Numbered from the stretch's first letter, positions 35,503-43,751 are shown. The stretch is DNA of 64,000 nucleotides from Pseudobdellovibrionaceae bacterium (GCA_019637915.1 JAHBUV010000001.1:3193934-3257933), one strand, 5' to 3'. Numbers and translations: made by a program. The notes: generated by a model from the letters alone, not told the origin.

Positions 35503-36375
35503 TTAAAGTCGGCCCTCGGCATACTTTATCAAATAAGATTTGTATGAAGATGCTGGGTACTTTTCGATAATCCGCATCAATGCGTGACGGTCATAAAATC
35601 CTTTATGAACAGCAATTTCTTCTAAACATGCGATTTTGAGCCCTTGTCTTTCCTCGATCGTTTTCACGAACACGGTGGAGGTGCTCAGGGATTCGGGAGT
35701 TCCAGTGTCTAACCAGGCGACGCCGCGCCCAAGACGTTCGACTGATAGTCCACCTTCTTCGAGGTACAGACGATTTAAATCTGTGATTTCCAGTTCCCCA
35801 CGCTTCGACGGGCTTAATGTCTTTGCTTTTTTGACGACGGTGTCGTCATAGAAATATAAACCTGTTACAGCCCAGTTGGATTTTGGGGCGACCGGTTTCT
35901 CTTCAATGCTCAATGCCTTGCCGTTTGAGTCAAATTCGACGACTCCATATCGTTCCGGATCATGAACATGGTACGCGAAAACGCAGGCACCTTTTTCCAA
36001 TTTGGCTGTTTGGGTTAGTTGCTCTGGCATGCTGTGCCCGTAGAAGAGGTTGTCGCCGAGGATAAGGCACGTTGAGCTGTTTTGAATGAATCCCTCTGCA
36101 ATCAGAAAGGCTTGAGCGATTCCTTCGGGCTTTGCTTGGACGGCGTATTCGAGATTGATACCGAAATTGGATCCATCGCCAAGTAAGTCGCGAATCATCG
36201 GCAAATCGCGCGCAGTGCTCACGATCAGGATGTCGCGAATGCCCGCTAGCATGAGCGTGGAGAGGGGGTAGTAAATCGTGGGTTTGTCGTAGACTGGGAT
36301 CAGTTGCTTTGAAATAGCCATGGTTGTCGGAAAAAGCCTTGAGCCTGTTCCGCCAGCGAGGATAATGCCTTTCAT
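35503..36375 (-). CDS. rmlA: Glucose-1-phosphate thymidylyltransferase
   Basis: 290-residue nucleotidyltransferase making dTDP-glucose. The signature MKGIILAGGTGSRLFPTT begins at ATG 36375, preceded by AAGGTGAGC and overlapping rmlB by 4 bp; a start at 36438 is open but lies inside rmlB. Further motifs are KQLIPVYDKPTIYYPLS, CLILGDNLFYG and EEKPVAPKSNWAVTGLYFYD. Length and motifs are normal for the family. Confidence 0.95.
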   Translation of the reverse strand: MKGIILAGGTGSRLFPTTMAISKQLIPVYDKPTIYYPLSTLMLAGIRDILIVSTARDLPMIRDLLGDGSNFGINLEYAVQAKPEGIAQAFLIAEGFIQNSSTCLILGDNLFYGHSMPEQLTQTAKLEKGACVFAYHVHDPERYGVVEFDSNGKALSIEEKPVAPKSNWAVTGLYFYDDTVVKKAKTLSPSKRGELEITDLNRLYLEEGGLSVERLGRGVAWLDTGTPESLSTSTVFVKTIEERQGLKIACLEEIAVHKGFYDRHALMRIIEKYPASSYKSYLIKYAEGRL

Positions 36376-37412
36376 GTGCTCACCTTTTGATTTTTTTTCA
36401 GGACTGCTTCGCACCAGTTTGTGTTGCCAAGATACCACTGAATTGTTGATCGCAGGCCATCCTCAAAATTCTTATACCTTCTTTCGAATCCGAGATGCTT
36501 CTGCGCCTTTCTGTCATCCATGGCATAACGCCAATCATGCCCTGCGCGGTCTTGAACGAAAGAGATAAGTTGGGAGTAGCTTGAGCCATCCTGTTTGGGT
36601 TGAAGCTCGTCGAGAGCACTGCAGACGGCTTTGACGACATCAATATTTTTTCTTTCTGAGTCCCCGCCAAAACAATATGTCTCCCCGGGTATCCCGCGGG
36701 TCAAAGCCAATAAAACTCCGGCAGCATGGTCTTCCACATGAATCCAGTCGCGCACATTCGCACCATTGCCATAAACGGGAAGTGGTTTGCCTTGGAGGGC
36801 TTTCGTGATCATGACAGGGATAAGTTTTTCGGGATATTGACGTGGGCCATAATTGTTCGAGCAGTTCGTTGTGATTGTGGGGAGCCCATAGGTATGATGC
36901 CAGGCGCGAACCAAGTGGTCGGCGGCCGCTTTGGACGCGGAATAGGGTGAATTAGGCTGATAAGGAAGCTCCTCATGGAATTTCCCGTCGTCGCCGAGGG
37001 TTCCATACACTTCATCGGTGGAAACCTGCAGGTAGCGAAATTCTTTTTTTTCTTTTTCATCCAAAGATGACCAATATTTTTTTGCGCACTCTAAAAGATT
37101 ATAGGTTCCGATGACATTGGTATCGATGAACTCACGAGGCGAATGAATGGAGTTATCAACATGCGACTCTGCGGCAAAGTTAGCCAAGGCATGGACGCGG
37201 TGATGGGCCAGTAGGAGAGAAACGAGGTCGCGGTCCGAGATGTCGCCCTGTTTGAAAAAGCAATTTTTTTCGTCAATAAGACTTTCGACGTTTTCAAGAT
37301 GGCCTGCATACGTTAATTTATCGAGAATGATCAGTTGGTGGCCCGCAGAGAGAGCAAGGCGGGCAAAAGAACTTCCGATAAAACCTGCAGCACCGGTCAC
37401 TAGAATTTTCAT
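36372..37412 (-). CDS. rmlB: dTDP-glucose 4,6-dehydratase
   Basis: 346-residue extended SDR enzyme. NAD motif GAAGFIG (7-13), catalytic STDEVYG (T132, D133, E134) and YSASK (Y157, K161) are intact. It converts dTDP-glucose to dTDP-4-keto-6-deoxyglucose, the branch point for rhamnose and for amino-deoxysugars. First gene of the rmlB-rmlA-rmlD-aminotransferase operon. It marks the right edge of the AT-rich island. Confidence 0.95.
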   Translation of the reverse strand: MKILVTGAAGFIGSSFARLALSAGHQLIILDKLTYAGHLENVESLIDEKNCFFKQGDISDRDLVSLLLAHHRVHALANFAAESHVDNSIHSPREFIDTNVIGTYNLLECAKKYWSSLDEKEKKEFRYLQVSTDEVYGTLGDDGKFHEELPYQPNSPYSASKAAADHLVRAWHHTYGLPTITTNCSNNYGPRQYPEKLIPVMITKALQGKPLPVYGNGANVRDWIHVEDHAAGVLLALTRGIPGETYCFGGDSERKNIDVVKAVCSALDELQPKQDGSSYSQLISFVQDRAGHDWRYAMDDRKAQKHLGFERRYKNFEDGLRSTIQWYLGNTNWCEAVLKKNQKVST

Positions 37413-37621
37413 AAAAATTCCAACAATTTGTATGGGTTAAAAACAAGCCGAAATCATTGAGCTTAGGGGTTATAATGTCAAGATCTCTTGCGGGACCGCT
37501 GGCTCGGTCAGTTGCTTGATCAGCGCGTTAATGCATCGCGCCTTGCGGAAAAGCGCGAGTGCGGTTGCGGACTTTTTTTAGATGCATTGCTCTTTGCTTT
37601 AATCGACGATAGCATTCACTC
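37413..37621 (+). promoter_or_regulatory. Divergent promoter region with a TATAAT box
   Basis: TATAAT at 37471-37476 is a perfect -10 hexamer on the plus strand, but no good -35 lies 16-18 bp upstream. It would drive the LtaS-like gene at 37622 with a leader of about 140 nt. A T7 run at 37573-37579 follows GC-rich sequence with local stems (for example GCGCG near 37517 with CGCGC near 37532). A short attenuated or small RNA is conceivable, but no proper terminator stem abuts the T-run. Confidence 0.35.
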
Positions 37622-39508
37622 ATGCTCAAAAACATCTCCCCATGGTTCGCCGGCCGTGCCAGCGAATTCTGGTTCCTTTTGCTTGCCATCGGTTTTGTGA
37701 GCGAGGGCCACCGTAAGATTCGCGGCATGGACTTGGTTTTTGACGCGCCCCAGGTGGTGAGCCTCCTTGGCGGTTTTCTGGCCCTCTTTTTCCTTTTGGA
37801 GCTGTTGCGATCGTCTTTGAAGTCCCGTCCGCGTGTTTTCTTGGCGGTGAACCTTTTTCTTTTCGTCCTCTATCTGGTCCTTGGTTTCTATCATCATCAC
37901 ACGCGGCAAAGCTTCGACTTCGCGCTGATCGTCGACAACTGGAAACTGCTGCTGGGCGGAACGGCCTGGGGCAACGTCGGTGATCTGGCCGGGGCCATCT
38001 TTCAGCCCCAGGACTACCGGTTTTCCCTGGTCGTGCTGGTCATTTTCGCTTTTTTCCTGCGGAAGGACCTGCGCGCTTTCCCGCGCATGAAAATCTGGCC
38101 AGGGTCCTTGTCTTTGGGGCTTTGCCTGCTGGTGGCGACGGTGAATCTTTTCCTTCTGGATTACACCACCGACGAGTTTTCGAACCTCGCGGCGAGCGTC
38201 CGCGCGCGGCTCATTGACCGCCAGAACTTCATTCAGCGTCAATACGTTGTCCGTTCCAAGGAGATTTTCCCCTTCATGCGGGACATCGGCCTGGCTGGCC
38301 AGGGGGCGAAAGCCCCCCCGAACATCCTGCTGGTCCTGGTGGAGTCTTTCAACGCCAATTTCGTGGAGGTCCGTTCCGCCTCGGGTCGCGAGATCACCCC
38401 GGTCTACAACCGCCTGATTCGGCAGGGCCGTTATTACGAGCAATTTTACGGCGCCGCCGTGCAGACCAGCGACGGCCAGTTCGCCGCCCTCTGCGGGCTG
38501 TTGCCCCGGTTCCGGGGCAAGGCTATGACGAACGATCCGGACAAGAGCTTCCTTTGTGCGCCTGAAGTTTTGCGCCGCCAGGGGTACCGCACTTTTTTCT
38601 CCCATGCGTACCCCCATCCGACCTTCGACAATACTCAGGGGTTCCTCACCAAAAACGGCATCGAGGAAATGCGGCTTTTCTCCGACTGCCAGGGCGCGGA
38701 TCAGAAGCTTTGCTGGGGCTGGGGGCTCGCGGACGATGTCTTTTTCCAGAGGGCCGTGGGTTATCTGAGCAAGACCATGCGGCCGGGGCATCCCTTCCTG
38801 GCGGTCCTGTCGACGATCTCCAGCCACATGAGCTTCGAGGATGTCCCCCCGGACTTCCGCCTGATCAATGAAAACCCCGTGAGCCGCCGCGACCATTATG
38901 AAAACGCGATCCACTACGCCGACCGGGCCCTGGGGATCCTGATGGAGGAGATCAAAACGTCACCCTTTGCCGGCAACACGGTCGTCCTCATCACCGGGGA
39001 TCATTCCTTCCCTCTGGGCGAGCACGGCAACTTCCACAACGAGAATTATGCCTATGAGGAAAGTTATCGCACGCCGATGCTGATCCTGGACCTGCGCAAA
39101 TCGCCTCGGGAGGAGCGCCTCGGCGGGCGCTATAGCCAGCTCGGGATCCCGGCGACCTTGTTGGACCTCGCCGGCCTCAAAAAGGTTCATGCCCCTTTCC
39201 TGCTTGACTCGCTGTACCTGCCGCCGCCGAAGATGACCTATCACATCCAGCCGTACGCGGGCACCTACCTGGCGGTCGCTCAAGACGGACTCAAATACAT
39301 TTTCTGGGAAGGGCGCCGCAAAGAATTCCTGTATGACCTGAAGAACGATCCCCTCGAGTCCCTGAACGTGATCGATCAGTACCGAGGCACGGAAATCCTG
39401 GAACAACTGCGTGCCGGAATCGGACGCATCTATCAGAATCAAGATCTGATCCGCATGGATCGCATCTGGCCGCAAGAGCCCCCGCCGCCGGCTTCGCGAA
39501 GAAATTGA
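37622..39508 (+). CDS. LtaS-like membrane phosphoglycerol transferase/sulfatase-family protein
   Basis: 628-residue protein with about five N-terminal membrane helices (to about residue 180) and an extracytoplasmic alkaline-phosphatase-fold domain. Metal and catalytic motifs are visible: LVLVESFNANF (E241), the nucleophile Thr in AAVQTSDGQFAALCG (T282), and VLITGDHSFPLGEHGNFHNE near residue 460, with the metal-binding Asp/His. LtaS and OpgB relatives move phosphoglycerol from lipids to polymers; in a Gram-negative glycan locus it more likely decorates a polysaccharide or glucan. It begins the GC-rich right half of the locus. The start has no strong ribosome site. Confidence 0.85.
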   Translation: MLKNISPWFAGRASEFWFLLLAIGFVSEGHRKIRGMDLVFDAPQVVSLLGGFLALFFLLELLRSSLKSRPRVFLAVNLFLFVLYLVLGFYHHHTRQSFDFALIVDNWKLLLGGTAWGNVGDLAGAIFQPQDYRFSLVVLVIFAFFLRKDLRAFPRMKIWPGSLSLGLCLLVATVNLFLLDYTTDEFSNLAASVRARLIDRQNFIQRQYVVRSKEIFPFMRDIGLAGQGAKAPPNILLVLVESFNANFVEVRSASGREITPVYNRLIRQGRYYEQFYGAAVQTSDGQFAALCGLLPRFRGKAMTNDPDKSFLCAPEVLRRQGYRTFFSHAYPHPTFDNTQGFLTKNGIEEMRLFSDCQGADQKLCWGWGLADDVFFQRAVGYLSKTMRPGHPFLAVLSTISSHMSFEDVPPDFRLINENPVSRRDHYENAIHYADRALGILMEEIKTSPFAGNTVVLITGDHSFPLGEHGNFHNENYAYEESYRTPMLILDLRKSPREERLGGRYSQLGIPATLLDLAGLKKVHAPFLLDSLYLPPPKMTYHIQPYAGTYLAVAQDGLKYIFWEGRRKEFLYDLKNDPLESLNVIDQYRGTEILEQLRAGIGRIYQNQDLIRMDRIWPQEPPPPASRRN

Positions 39509-39561
39509 TCAGCGCGTCAACAGCTTGCTTTCAATCGGGGGGGCGAGGATTCTCTTCGTCT

Positions 39562-40182
39562 ATGACCCTCATCGTTGATTACAAGATGGGCAATCTCGGC
39601 TCCATCAAGAACATGCTTCGCAAGATCGGTGAGGATGTTGAAATCACTTCGGATCCAATCCGGGTCGCCCGCGCCGAGCGGCTCATCCTGCCCGGGGTCG
39701 GGCGTTTTGACCGCGCCATGGAGAATTTGCGACAGCTCGAGCTGCGGCCCGCGCTGGAGGCGGCGGTTTTCGGCCGTCTTGTTCCCACCTTGGGAATTTG
39801 CCTGGGTATGCAGCTCATGACCCGGCGGAGCGAAGAGGGCGACGTCGAGGGCTTGAGCTGGATGCCCGGCGACGTGAAGCGCTTCCGCTTTCCCAGCGAC
39901 GAAAAGCTGACCGTGCCCCACATGGGCTGGAACGATCTGAAGGTGAAAAACGATTCGCCCTTGTTCCGCGGCCTTGAAGGTGACTCGCGATTTTACTTCG
40001 TGCATTCTTACTACGTGAGCATCGACGATCCGGCGCAGATTTCGGCGGAGACCGAATACGGTCATTCTTTCGTTTCGGCATTCCGCCGGGGCAATCTGCA
40101 GGGCGTGCAGTTTCACCCGGAGAAAAGCCACCGCTTCGGGCAAGCCCTGCTGAGGAATTTCATCGGGGGGGCGCCGAGATGA
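39562..40182 (+). CDS. hisH: Glutamine amidotransferase HisH2 (sugar amidation type)
   Basis: 206-residue class I glutamine amidotransferase of the HisH family. Catalytic triad: Cys C80 in LGICLGMQLM, and H185 and E187 in GVQFHPEKS. The frame is open from 39505, but ATG 39562 gives the family start TLIVDYKMGNLGSI. It releases ammonia from glutamine. No other histidine genes are nearby, and its partner lacks a residue needed for histidine synthesis, so it most likely feeds the WbpG amidotransferase encoded at 18.9 kb, as HisH2 does in Pseudomonas O-antigen clusters. Confidence 0.9.
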   Translation: MTLIVDYKMGNLGSIKNMLRKIGEDVEITSDPIRVARAERLILPGVGRFDRAMENLRQLELRPALEAAVFGRLVPTLGICLGMQLMTRRSEEGDVEGLSWMPGDVKRFRFPSDEKLTVPHMGWNDLKVKNDSPLFRGLEGDSRFYFVHSYYVSIDDPAQISAETEYGHSFVSAFRRGNLQGVQFHPEKSHRFGQALLRNFIGGAPR

Positions 40183-40943
40183 TACGTCGCGCGCGCATCA
40201 TTCCCATCCTGCTCCTGCGCGGGGACGGCCTGGTGAAGACGCAAGGTTTTCAGAAAAGCGTTTACGTCGGCGACCCCATCAATGCCGCTAAGATCTTCAA
40301 CGACTCGGAAGTGGATGAACTCATCGTCCTCGACATCTCGCCGGAGGCGGCGGAGAAGGGGCCGAACTTCGAAAAGCTCGGCGAGCTCGCCACGGAATGC
40401 TTCATGCCGGTCTGCTACGGCGGTGGCGTGCGCAGCCTGTGGCAGGTCGAACGTCTTTTCGCGCTGGGCTTCGAGAAGGTCGCCTTCAACACGGCTTTGG
40501 TGAAGACCCCGGCCCTGGTCGGAGAGGCCTCGCGCGTGTTCGGCGCCTCCAGCATCGTCGCCTCCATCGACGTGCGCCGCAAGATGTTCGGCCGCCTGGA
40601 GGTGATGACCGCGGGGGGGCGCGAGGCCACCGGCCTGGATCCCGTCGCCCATGCCCGCCAGGCCGTCGAGCGGGGCGCGGGGGAGATTCTCCTTACCTCC
40701 ATCGATCAAGAGGGCGGCCGCAAAGGCTACGACCTAAAGCTCGTGCAGGCCGTCCGCGCCGCGGTGGAGGTGCCGATCGTCGCCCATGGCGGGGCCGGTC
40801 GGCTCGAGGACATGCGCGATGCCATCACCGCGGGCGCCAGCGCCGCCGCGGCCGGGAGCCTTTTCGTGTTCCACGGGCGCCTCAACGGCGTTTTGATCAA
40901 CTATCCGACCCAGGCGGATCTCCGGCGGTTGTTGCACGCATGA
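40179..40943 (+). CDS. hisF: HisF2/WbuZ-type glycosyl amidation protein
   Basis: 254-residue TIM barrel of the HisF family. It begins RIIPILLLRGDGLVKT, where true HisF has RII-x-CLDVKDG; the essential Asp (D11 of Thermotoga HisF) is replaced by Leu (L12), while the second Asp is kept (D131 in VASIDVRRK). The phosphate loops VCYGGGVRS and PIVAHGGAGR remain. This matches the WbuZ/HisF2 group that channels ammonia to sugar amidotransferases. It overlaps hisH by 4 bp upstream and the glycosyltransferase gene by 4 bp downstream. Confidence 0.9.
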   Translation: MIRRARIIPILLLRGDGLVKTQGFQKSVYVGDPINAAKIFNDSEVDELIVLDISPEAAEKGPNFEKLGELATECFMPVCYGGGVRSLWQVERLFALGFEKVAFNTALVKTPALVGEASRVFGASSIVASIDVRRKMFGRLEVMTAGGREATGLDPVAHARQAVERGAGEILLTSIDQEGGRKGYDLKLVQAVRAAVEVPIVAHGGAGRLEDMRDAITAGASAAAAGSLFVFHGRLNGVLINYPTQADLRRLLHA

Positions 40944-42148
40944 AATTCCTCCTCCTCACCCAGTATTTCCCGCCCGAAGTCGGAGCCGCGCAAACAAGGC
41001 TCGCCACCCTGGTGCGTGAGCTGCGCCGCGAAGGCCATGAGGTCGAAATCGTCACGGCCTTTCCCAATTATCCGGAAGGGCGCATCCAGGCCGGATACCG
41101 CGGTCTTTACCGCCGGGACATCTGGGAGGGGGTGGTCGTCCATCGCCTCTGGCTGTTCGCCTCGCAAGGCAAGGCTCTGGCGCGTCTGTTGAATTATCTG
41201 TCGTTCGCCGTGACGGCGTGCCTGTCCGTGTTCGTGGTGCGCCGGAAGCCTGATTGGATTTTCGTGAACTCCGGTCCCTTGTTCATGTCCTTGCCCGGAG
41301 CCTTTCTATCCTGGTATTTCGGCCGTCCGATGATCTTCAACGTCTCGGACCTGTGGCCTCGTTCGGTCGAGCACCTGCGCGGCTGGGGTGGGAAATTCTT
41401 CGCGAGGTTGGCGTCGGGGCTCGAACGCTGGTCCTATCGCCGTGCCCGCTATGTCAATGCCATCACCGACGGCGTGCGCGAGATCCTGCTCAAGGAAAAG
41501 AAATTGCCGCCGGAAAAAGTCCTGTTCCTGCCGAACGGCGTGGACACGCGGCGCTTCCGTCCCGGGTCGCCGGATGAAAACTTGCGCGAGCGTTTGGGGC
41601 TGCGCGACCGCTTCGTGCTGATCTATCCCGGCAACCATGGCTACGCCCATGCCTTGCACCGTGTCCTCGAGGCGGCGAAGCTCCTGAAGGCCCGGGAACC
41701 CCGCGCGGTGTTTCTCTTTGTCGGCGGCGGCAGTGAGAAAGAAAGCCTGATGTCGCAGGCGCGGGAGTTGGGGCTCGACAATGTGGTGTTCCACGCGCCG
41801 GTGCCGCCCGAGGAGTTGGCGCGTTTCATTGATCTCGCCGATGTGGGTTTGATCCATGTGCGCAACAGCCCTCTGGCCGGGGAAACGCGGCCGGCAAAGA
41901 TGTTCCCCCTGATGGCCCAGGCGAAACCGATCCTGTACGCCGGTTTTGGCGAAGGCGCCGAACTTTTGCGGCAATCACAGGGCGGGTTGTCGGTGCCGCC
42001 GGAACAGCCCGAGCAGCTTGCCCAGGCCGTGTCCGACATGATGAAAGAAGGCCGCCTGAAAGATTGGGGCGCCAACAACCGCCGTTTCGCCGAAGAGCGC
42101 TTCGACACCGGCCGTTTGATCAGGGAGTGGTTGCGATGCCTCGTTTAG
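40940..42148 (+). CDS. Family 4 glycosyltransferase (WbuB-like)
   Basis: 402-residue GT-B enzyme. The N-terminal domain starts LLLTQYFPPEVGAAQTRLAT, typical of WbuB/L-FucNAc-type GT4 proteins. The second domain has YVNAITDGVREILL, VLFLPNGVDTRRFRP, VLIYPGNHGYAHALHRVLEA, VFLFVGGGSEKE and the donor region LAGETRPAKMFPLMAQAKPI. A longer open frame begins at 40397 but is antisense-free overlap with hisF2; ATG 40940 overlaps its stop. The last 30 bp are repeated exactly at 43752-43781, on the far side of the toxin-antitoxin cassette. Confidence 0.9.
   Translation: MKFLLLTQYFPPEVGAAQTRLATLVRELRREGHEVEIVTAFPNYPEGRIQAGYRGLYRRDIWEGVVVHRLWLFASQGKALARLLNYLSFAVTACLSVFVVRRKPDWIFVNSGPLFMSLPGAFLSWYFGRPMIFNVSDLWPRSVEHLRGWGGKFFARLASGLERWSYRRARYVNAITDGVREILLKEKKLPPEKVLFLPNGVDTRRFRPGSPDENLRERLGLRDRFVLIYPGNHGYAHALHRVLEAAKLLKAREPRAVFLFVGGGSEKESLMSQARELGLDNVVFHAPVPPEELARFIDLADVGLIHVRNSPLAGETRPAKMFPLMAQAKPILYAGFGEGAELLRQSQGGLSVPPEQPEQLAQAVSDMMKEGRLKDWGANNRRFAEERFDTGRLIREWLRCLV
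42119..42148 (+). repeat. Left copy of 30-bp direct repeat flanking the TA cassette
   Basis: Identical over 30 bp to 43752-43781 (core GGGAGTGGTTGCGATGCC). It contains the last codons and stop (TAG, 42146-42148) of the GT4 gene and also a copy of the first codons (ATGCCTCGTTTAG) of the sugar-phosphate transferase gene that now begins at 43769. Confidence 0.95.
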
Positions 42149-42915
42149 AGGCCCTGGACCAGGTTTTCAAATCCTCTTTGATTTAAGACGCCGTTTGGGT
42201 CTTGGTCCATCAGTCTTCGCCAATCGCCCGGTGTGGCACTTTGTGACCAGTCACGCAAGTGTGAATAAAAATCCCGAGACCAAGAAGCGGAATTCCGTTT
42301 CATCAGCTCGCGCAGCTTTTCGCGCGTTATGAGGGAAATATCTCCAAGTTGGGTGAGAACGAACCAGATCCCGTAGAGATCTTTATATTTTTTCGCTGAT
42401 TGAGCGCGAATCGGGAAGGTGAGGCCTTTGTGAAAAACCCATGCTTCGGGAGGGACGATCAGGATGGACTCCTGATTGCTGAGCGTGATTGAGATGGCTT
42501 CCTCCAGGCTCATTTCAATGTAAGACAGGGATTGAGCGTTCAATCCCGCGGCTTTGATTTCGACGACATTGTCCTTCTTTCTGGATTTTTGATCAGTCAG
42601 GAATTCCACTTCCAGCTCATAGTCCCCATTCTGGCGGACAAAGCTTTGAATGGACGGGACGCCGTTTGATTTGTGGCGCAATTCATAGCCTTGGTCCATC
42701 AGGAGGCGCGATATTTTTTCCTCGGCGGGAGAGATGGGTTTGCGTTTGATCAGAAAATCGACGTCGGTCGTTCCGACCACCCCCACGGGAGACTTCGATA
42801 GCAAGTTATCGTAAAGAACCAGGGCGAGGCCTCCTCCTAAGACGATGGAGCTGCGCCATGGCTTCAAAATTTTCGCGAGCTCTTCGATGTGTTTGAGGAG
42901 GTGATCGTTATTCAA
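42145..42915 (-). CDS. AbiEii-like nucleotidyltransferase (type IV toxin candidate)
   Basis: 256-residue DNA-polymerase-beta-like nucleotidyltransferase. The GG motif is VLGGGLALVLYD (26-37) and the metal-binding DxD is TTDVDFLIK (D51, D53); a third acidic residue is probably in YELEVEFLTD (about 98-107). C-terminal helical region to the end. The upstream regulator gene overlaps it by 8 bp, the usual AbiEi-AbiEii order. Its stop codon lies inside the 30-bp direct repeat, so the C-terminus was fixed by the insertion event. AbiEii toxins modify tRNA or other targets with nucleotides; the activity here is inferred. The cassette is AT-richer than the glycan genes around it. Confidence 0.75.
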   Translation of the reverse strand: MNNDHLLKHIEELAKILKPWRSSIVLGGGLALVLYDNLLSKSPVGVVGTTDVDFLIKRKPISPAEEKISRLLMDQGYELRHKSNGVPSIQSFVRQNGDYELEVEFLTDQKSRKKDNVVEIKAAGLNAQSLSYIEMSLEEAISITLSNQESILIVPPEAWVFHKGLTFPIRAQSAKKYKDLYGIWFVLTQLGDISLITREKLRELMKRNSASWSRDFYSHLRDWSQSATPGDWRRLMDQDPNGVLNQRGFENLVQGL

Positions 42916-43648
42916 TGGAACTCTCCAGACTGTTCCACGGGCAAATCGTTTTCAGGAAATCCGCTTTGCGGTAAAGGGACTCGGCTTGTTCGATCCCCCT
43001 CAAGGGGAAATGACAGAGATCAAGAATGGTCAAAAGATAGTAAGCCTTCAGCCATGGGCCGGAATCCGATTGGGAAACTCTATTCAGCAAGGCTGAATAA
43101 TAAGGTTTGATCAGAAGCAATTCATAACCGCGGTCGAGTTCTCTTGCTTTGAGCGTGTCGACCACCTTTTCGAGCTTGTTCCAATTCGGGAGATAGTACT
43201 CCATGGTTCTCAAGTTTGTGGTCTTGAGTTGGAACAATTCGCTGGCAGCAGTGTGAAGGGCCGGCCAGAGGCCGATTTTTTTCCATTCCGGCGTTTGCGA
43301 AGAGGTGAGACTCAGTCCCATGGTTTTTGTTTTTTTGAGCAGGCTGTATCTGGCAACCCACGCTTGCAGCAATTTTTCCGCTGCTTTGAGGTGAAATGTT
43401 TTTCGGGTGCGCAAGCCTTGTGACAGCACGACTCCCTGGTCCTCCAATTGGTGAACGACTTTATGGACAAGTCCAACACTCAAATCCGTTTGGCGTGCCA
43501 TTTCATTGATGGAGAAGCCCTTTGTTTTGAGTTCTTCATGACAAGCGATCAGCCAAAAGAGGACAAGAGCCGACTTATTGCTAAAAACGTCAATTTCGAT
43601 TTCTGAGGCTTTGGGGGAAAGAATCGCGGATTTTGCCATACTATTCAT
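42908..43648 (-). CDS. AbiEi-like winged-helix antitoxin/transcriptional regulator
   Basis: 246-residue protein. Residues about 25-95 form a winged helix-turn-helix (FSINEMARQTDLSVGLVHKV as recognition region, then LEDQGVVLSQGLRTRKTFHL as wing). The rest is an all-alpha/beta C-terminal domain without a motif I can name, as expected for the antitoxin domain of AbiEi-type proteins. It precedes and overlaps the nucleotidyltransferase gene. Starts at ATG 43648 or 43639 (MAKSAIL). Four TGAATAG half-sites overlap and precede the start, which indicates autorepression. It could also be a plain regulator. Confidence 0.7.
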   Translation of the reverse strand: MNSMAKSAILSPKASEIEIDVFSNKSALVLFWLIACHEELKTKGFSINEMARQTDLSVGLVHKVVHQLEDQGVVLSQGLRTRKTFHLKAAEKLLQAWVARYSLLKKTKTMGLSLTSSQTPEWKKIGLWPALHTAASELFQLKTTNLRTMEYYLPNWNKLEKVVDTLKARELDRGYELLLIKPYYSALLNRVSQSDSGPWLKAYYLLTILDLCHFPLRGIEQAESLYRKADFLKTICPWNSLESSIE

Positions 43649-43696
43649 TATATGAGACTATTCATTATAAAGTGAATAGATAATTTGAATGAATAG
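43641..43696. promoter_or_regulatory. Operator with four half-sites for the TA regulator
   Basis: CTATTCA at 43641-43647 and 43658-43664, and its reverse complement TGAATAG at 43673-43679 and 43690-43696. The same-direction copies are 17 bp apart on both sides, and the inner pair is separated by 8 bp, making a nested symmetric array. The DNA is very AT-rich and should contain the promoter. The first half-site overlaps the upstream start codon option, so regulator binding would block expression. Confidence 0.75.
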
Positions 43697-43751
43697 ATAA
43701 AATATTGTATCTTATTGAATGAACATGTATTTGTTGGCCTGGTCGATGCGA

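Noticed and set aside
37483..37580. Possible small RNA between TATAAT and a T7 run
   Set aside because: No -35 at proper distance and no stable stem directly before the T-run; kept only as a weak promoter note.
40397..40939. Long N-terminal extension of the GT4 gene
   Set aside because: The extension is hisF2 read in another frame; the GT4 fold begins at ATG 40940, overlapping the hisF2 stop.
39562..40943. HisH/HisF as part of histidine biosynthesis
   Set aside because: No other his genes nearby, the HisF-like protein lacks the essential first Asp, and a WbpG-type partner is in the same locus.
42157..43744. GACCAGG/CCTGGTC pair as terminal inverted repeats of a transposon
   Set aside because: Only 7 bp, not at the exact ends, and no transposase; too weak to call, though noted with the cassette.
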